A stretch of DNA of 64,000 bases from Chondrosia reniformis. Taxonomy: Eukaryota; Porifera; Demospongiae; Chondrillida; Chondrillidae. The position numbers were made by a program, and so were the translations under genes. Below, in pieces: positions 58,630-64,000 of the stretch. Positions within the stretch are counted from its first letter, which is position 1. Each line of letters starts with the position of its first letter. The notes below the pieces were generated by a model. That model was given only the letters and a program-made list of their open reading frames with translations, had not been told where the DNA came from and made no database searches. The stretch lies in contig OX359199.1 of the NCBI GenBank assembly GCA_947172415.1, positions 6,835,884 to 6,899,883 of the forward strand. The letters run 5' to 3'.

Positions 58630-61583
58630 TTATTGTATAATCTTGACAGAACCATTTGGAGAACCAATGTATGCCTTGGAAACCATATCGGTGAAAAGGC
58701 CAGTTTCCACAATCCCTATTCAATGATAAAAGATCGCAAATAAGGACGGACATTTCTTTTATTACACAATAATCAATTAGATGAAGCTATATATCAAAAA
58801 GATACTGTATGGGTGTGTTTGTTTATTGCACAATAAACAGCAGTGATTATATATTCACTGCATGATCCTTAATTTTGATATCAATTCAGGATTTTTAAGC
58901 TGTAAACTTGTAAAGGCAGCTATGTGCACCTACATCACAATAGGAATACTGTTTATCTGCACGCTCACATACATACACAGCCATGTACGCCCACAACAGG
59001 TGAGAATGAATTATCAACATAGCAGAAGAAAATCTGATTCATATGCTTAATCAAAATTCCTGATTGCTGTAGGTAAATCTTAACATGAACAGTGAGGTCA
59101 TTTATTAATACAAACATGACCTAAAACATCAAAGCAGATTTTAAAATCCATGCTACTGGAATGGCAACAGTTACTTCATTCTACGAGAATCCTTCTTCAG
59201 TTTATAATAACAGATGAAAGGAACATTTATCTACAATGCTGCGGTTAAGCACTATTACTGGAACGTGGTTCCTATGAATAGATGTCACCCCCCTACGTAC
59301 AGTCAGTGTTGCACAAAGAGGTGAAAGTACACTATAAGATACTGCAGGTGTTCATGAGGTGACCTATGGTGCCAAAGACAGAAGACTGGCATATAACATG
59401 CCATTAGCCAACCCTGAAATGTTGAATAGAGCAAGCTATACCTCCAAGTTAAACTGAAAATGATCAAGGACATATGCGTACTCCTTCTCTGTACCTGACA
59501 AGACAAACAATTAGCAAGTGTGGATACCAGAAGTTTGATACAGGTGCCATACTGACAGCTTACTACACAAACTTGTCTGAAACCAGGCAGACAGCTTTAT
59601 TGAGTAACTGTTGAATGGAGGGACAATAAAAACAGAAGCTACCATATATGGATAAGGAAATAAGGTGACCTATGATATCTGAGGAGTGGGCAGGGCTAAA
59701 GGAGATACTGTGAAATGAACCAATTACTCAGAGACACAACAATAATACCGGCATTGCCCATAAAACATGAAGTAAATAATCGGAGTCTAACAAGAATTAA
59801 ATAACCCTTTGGAAAGCTTTTAAAATCCGGACTAGCTAGAGTATATAAATCCATACTCCCTTGTGAGCCCCTGATTACATCACTCCAAAGGATGCATGCT
59901 ACAAAGCCACTTCCACAGGTGATTGGAGTGCAATAATTAGATCGCTTGAGATCATGCAGGCTGTTGATGGTGATGTAATATTACCCTCTGAAAGGTCATC
60001 TATTCATTTGTTTAGAGCGTTATCAAGTCTATACTAAACATATATATACAATGCATAAAGTCAAACACAATCTCAGCACAAACCATAGCCAAGTGACATA
60101 AATCAACAACACGCCACATAGTTTAAGAGTTTTAAACATTAGAGAATTGTAAGTTTAAATATTCTAAATTTTTCTGCTTCAATCTCTACTATGCATTACC
60201 TAAACTACATCTAAAAATAGTAAGTCTAAGCTAATAATACAGCAACTATTGAGATATTAAAATCAATGTAACCATAGTTTCTAAGTGTATATTCAGGAGA
60301 TCATTAATTTTGGGGATTTTCTCTATTAAAGGTCATACCTACCTTTCTTCTTTCATAAATGGACAAAGTATATATAGAAGTAAGTAAAAAGATAGGATGT
60401 GGAACTCAGTGAATTTATTGGAATGTATTTGTGATAACAGTTGAAAGAAGGTCATAAAAACAGTGCAATTGATAGGTACACACCTCCCAAGAAGACCCTT
60501 TATAATAGAGACACTGTGAATGTACTTAAATCCTTCTAAATTCCACACTTCCACAGGTCTTTGTATGGCAGTGTCCTGTGTATACCTTATTTAGCTACAA
60601 GGTTAGTCTTGTAACATGCTACATGTCCATGTAAAGTAATGGGGAAATAACAGACTCTACCTCCTACCTCGGGCTGTGTAGACACAGCAATATACTACTA
60701 CCTTTACCAACTGTTCAAACATGCATCCTTCTACATCTGACATTATGGTAACATGAATGTAATTACTGTACTTTATTAAAAATTAATAAATGATTCTTTT
60801 TCTTCTTGAAACCAAAAGACAGCACTTGATTAACATTGCTCCAAGTCCCATATAAAGAGGTTTAATCAGATTCATACTTAATGGGTCAACAGGAAGATAG
60901 AAATACCTAATACATGGTCTTGTACATCCAGTAATGTAATCAACCATGTTACCTCACATACCTGGAATCTGTATTAGCTCACAGGAGACCTTTGACCAAT
61001 CTCGTTCCAATTCCTAATTAGAGAAATTATCATAAATCCTATATCATATCCCTTAGTTAGCTAATACCATCTCCCTTAGCAACTAAACTCTATCCCTTAG
61101 TAATCAACAAAATAACTCCTAGCAACCGACAAAGTATCTCTTAGCAACCAATACTTTATCCTCAAGCAGCCTCTTATGGTAAATCTTCAGTCTTATGAGA
61201 GGTTAGTGCGGGTGTGGATAATTTGTAAAAGCTTATTACTTGTGTAGGTACTACAATATCCACACATATGGTAATCAACTGACAAAGAATACACACTTGG
61301 ACACTCACTATTAATTACATTTAGTTTGTGTATGACTATGAGCAAGATTTAAAAATAAATGCTCAAACAGGCTTCAAATAATGGACTGTAGTCTACAAGA
61401 CCCCTTAAGTAATTCAAAAACCCATGCATCCTCCATCCATCAGTATTAGTAGCCAATTAACCCCGCTATTCTCTTGAGACAAACCATGCATCCTCCACAG
61501 TCCCTACACCAACAAAATGCCCAACTTACAAGGGGGAGTTGGTAGTCCAGGATTAAGTTGCCATTATCAGTGATAACAGGGCC
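58630..61583 (-). CDS. RPIA: Ribose-5-phosphate isomerase (3' exons, partial)
   Basis: Three exons are clear: 61583-61530 (GPVITDNGNLILDYQLPL), 61013-60962 (ELERDWSKVSCELIQIP) and 58715-58630 (GIVETGLFTDMVSKAYIGSP, NGSVKIIQ and stop). Junctions are GT-AG and in phase, giving 63 residues. They match the last part of type A ribose-5-phosphate isomerase: VTDNGNxIlD, the IPGVVETGLF motif and the final GxxxGSV. The enzyme interconverts ribose-5-phosphate and ribulose-5-phosphate in the pentose phosphate pathway. The N-terminal two-thirds, with the catalytic region, is not seen up to 64000 and probably lies beyond the window. Intron 58716-60961 is 2.2 kb. Confidence 0.88.
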
Positions 61584-64000
61584 CTATGTAAACAAAGGAC
61601 AAAAGGGCAAGTTGAATTAATTGAAAAACAGCAGAATTGAAAAGTGAATCATTTCAAGTCCCAGGGCTATTGCAATGATCTCACTTAACCCTTGCATATA
61701 AACTCAAAACTAGTTTAAAAGTAACCACAGAATCTTACAAAGATCAATTACAGACTATTTGATGGCTGAACTACAAACAGTAAACCTCTTTTAAGCTGAG
61801 TTCATTATAAAACTACCTTAGTTTGCTAATGTCACGAACCAGTAGGGAGGGATACAAGACAAAGTAGCAGTGCTACTGTTAAAAGTGGTATCCAGGGAGA
61901 CGTAAAGCCAAAGTGTACCCACACATAGTGGAGTGGTGACTTAGTTCTTTGAACTTTTGTAATACATTTCCCAATTACCATGGAAACCTGTACAACTAGC
62001 TTTCAACTTGCTGCATGGTAACCCTTAATTGATATCACTTAGAATTTGATAAGATTAACAAGAAATTTCCAAACTATTTATAAATACAGCTTCTAGAAAT
62101 TGTCACCTCGTAATATTATTAAAACCAATTACGTACATATCATAGGGCTTTAAACTGCACATGCCAGCGAACAGTTTATAATATAGACCAATTTTGCTGC
62201 TTAGCAACAAACGGGTAAATATGCTCACATTATAGACCATAATTATACCATCACATATCTGTTACCAGTAGGTTACACATAACAGCCCATAGAGTCATTT
62301 TGGGTCTTAACAAAATGGCCATATTTGTACATATGTATATAAACTTGTAGAGAGCATACATGCCAAACATTCTCCCACCAAACACATATTTAGGAATTCT
62401 AAATTGAACTAAATGTGTATGTAGACCTCCTAGTTATTGACCTTAAAAGGATATAGATGTCCTAGATGAACAATGTAGTCTTGTAGATTATTGAGCACTG
62501 AGTACACCTACAAACATACTCATGTATCCTACCACTGACTACCACTTAACAATAAATAATCACACCCAAGTCCAAACATCCTTATTTAGATAGTTCTTCC
62601 CACAACTGTAAAGGAATTTAGATATCTGTATCCTTAAAAATATTCAAAGTTGTTAATTATTTATTTTAAATTCAAGGCATATTTTATGAAATACCGTAAC
62701 AATTAGAGGAGGGCCAGGAATGTACCACTATTCTGTACATCCTCTCACGTACTGAGTTTAGGTTTAATTACTACCAGAATAGTTTAGCCATAAAGTGGTT
62801 GTGCAATATCTTATGCTTTATGCTTTCACAGACATGTACTGAGAAGATTATTAAACTGTATGTAGACGAATAACAGTTTGTCTAGCACCTCAGCTCCAGA
62901 TAGGTTTAATATGTATTTCAAAACCCTAACATCAGTGATATCACCATAGTTACAAACTGTACTTGTAAGGTTGATATATTTAAGAGATTAATATTTTAGA
63001 GAATTTGTGTATAAATTGTAAGGCTGTCTGTCTCTATCTCTATGACACCTGTAGAGGACACAGCTAACTTGGCTTCACAGAGGTACTTATTGCCAATTTT
63101 GGAGAGATAACGTCTAATGTAACTTACATCATTTTTTACGAATCTTACATCACGAGAGGAATCTTTGATGTAGGATCAGTGGTCAAGTATAAAGGTTCAT
63201 CAGCTGGTTAGCTTGATTACATAATAATCATGATCCAAATCACAGATTAATAAAGGCAGACAATAACTGATTTTAATCAATTGATCACACACCATAAGAA
63301 TTCACACGTAAACTTTTTTGAAATTAATTTATCAATTTCGCCTCAAATATGTGTTTTTTAATATTAATTTAATTAATTAATTAATTTTTAATATTACTAT
63401 CAGTTTAAATATACATACCCCAAAGTATTCCCTACTTGGTAGAAATTATAAGATGGATTTATTTTGGAGGTATACAGTTAGGGTTAGATAAACTGGTTGT
63501 TTCCGCTTCAATTTTCTTCTTTGTTGTACAAATTTTGTTCTATTATAAATATCTAGTACATATTAGCTATTTCAGTTCTGTATCTTCATAATTAAGTATC
63601 ATTATAACTAACTACGAAGCTTTAGCTATCATACTATTAAATTATATTCGTAGTTATAAATATTAAATAATTAATGATATCATATAAATAAAAAAGTTAA
63701 CTTAATTGGGGAAAAATTTGCATAATATACAACACAGCTGCTATAATTAATAATAACAACCATTTCATCAAAACAATTGTGTAGGGAGTCATACACACAC
63801 ACATGACTGACCATATTACGGGTAGTGATACAAAAACAAGTATTTTGAGATAAAAAAACTCGTGAGGTGGACGCCTTCCAACATCAAATTATTTGGCCAC
63901 TTTGTTGGCTTACAGTCATAATCTTAAAGATTTTGGCCCTTAAATATCCTCAAAAGTTTAAAGAACAGTAGAAAAAGAAACAGAAGCTTATCGAACGCCG
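61584..64000. other. Probable RPIA intron, no exon recognised
   Basis: 2.4 kb of AT-rich sequence (very A/T-rich from 63340 to 63700, including TTAATTAATTAATTAA). I found no segment matching upstream RPIA exons or any other gene. Confidence 0.4.

Overview
The window is a compact, AT-rich animal nuclear genome segment with short introns (often 70-300 nt) and minisatellites in many introns. T-box, Msx-class homeobox, EGR, clarin, ZAR1-like, PCGF and CSPG/Calx-beta genes together point to a metazoan. The gene density, small introns and divergent T-box sequence suggest an early-branching lineage such as a demosponge. The species assignment is inference, not shown by the sequence.

Layout, left to right. 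A 3' part of a BIN3-like BAR protein (+, 129-2403) converges on an EGR zinc-finger factor (-, 2970-4347), which is followed by a T-box factor (-, 4824-7717). A PCGF3/5-like Polycomb RING protein (-, 9640-13576) is head-to-head with the mitochondrial helicase SUPV3L1 (+, 14309-18176). Casein kinase 1 alpha (-, 18547-21063) is head-to-head with a p24-alpha TMED protein (+, 21222-23096). TOMM7 (-, 23261-23582) is head-to-head with an LRRC27-like protein (+, 23651-26608). A ZAR1-like zinc finger (-, 26743-27264) is head-to-head with CDC25 (+, 27568-31009). A clarin-like protein (-, 31276-32433) is head-to-head with KCMF1 (+, 32727-36507). DNA polymerase lambda (-, 37353-48037) is head-to-head with an Msx homeobox gene (+, 48891-50375). 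Then come a rolling-stone-like membrane protein (+, 53371-54451), a secreted CSPG/Calx-beta protein (-, 55689-58057) and the 3' exons of ribose-5-phosphate isomerase (-, 58630-61583). Gene models were assembled by hand from GT-AG boundaries with phase checks and remembered family conservation.

The organising feature is divergent gene pairing: six minus/plus pairs share short intervals, as little as 68 bp between start codons. The pairs mostly join housekeeping genes of unrelated pathways. One pair (ZAR1-like and CDC25) joins two genes whose animal relatives act in oocyte maturation.

The most notable observations are these: a U12-type AT-AC intron in KCMF1; tandem arrays of a complete 3' splice site (SUPV3L1) and of a 5' splice site (CDC25); an EGR start codon split by an intron; an 89-residue in-frame duplication in CDC25; a GC-rich block at 52.24-52.64 kb with nested perfect stems that could be an unrecognised structured RNA; and several foldback elements, including one with arms of about 95 bp upstream of the CSPG/Calx-beta gene.
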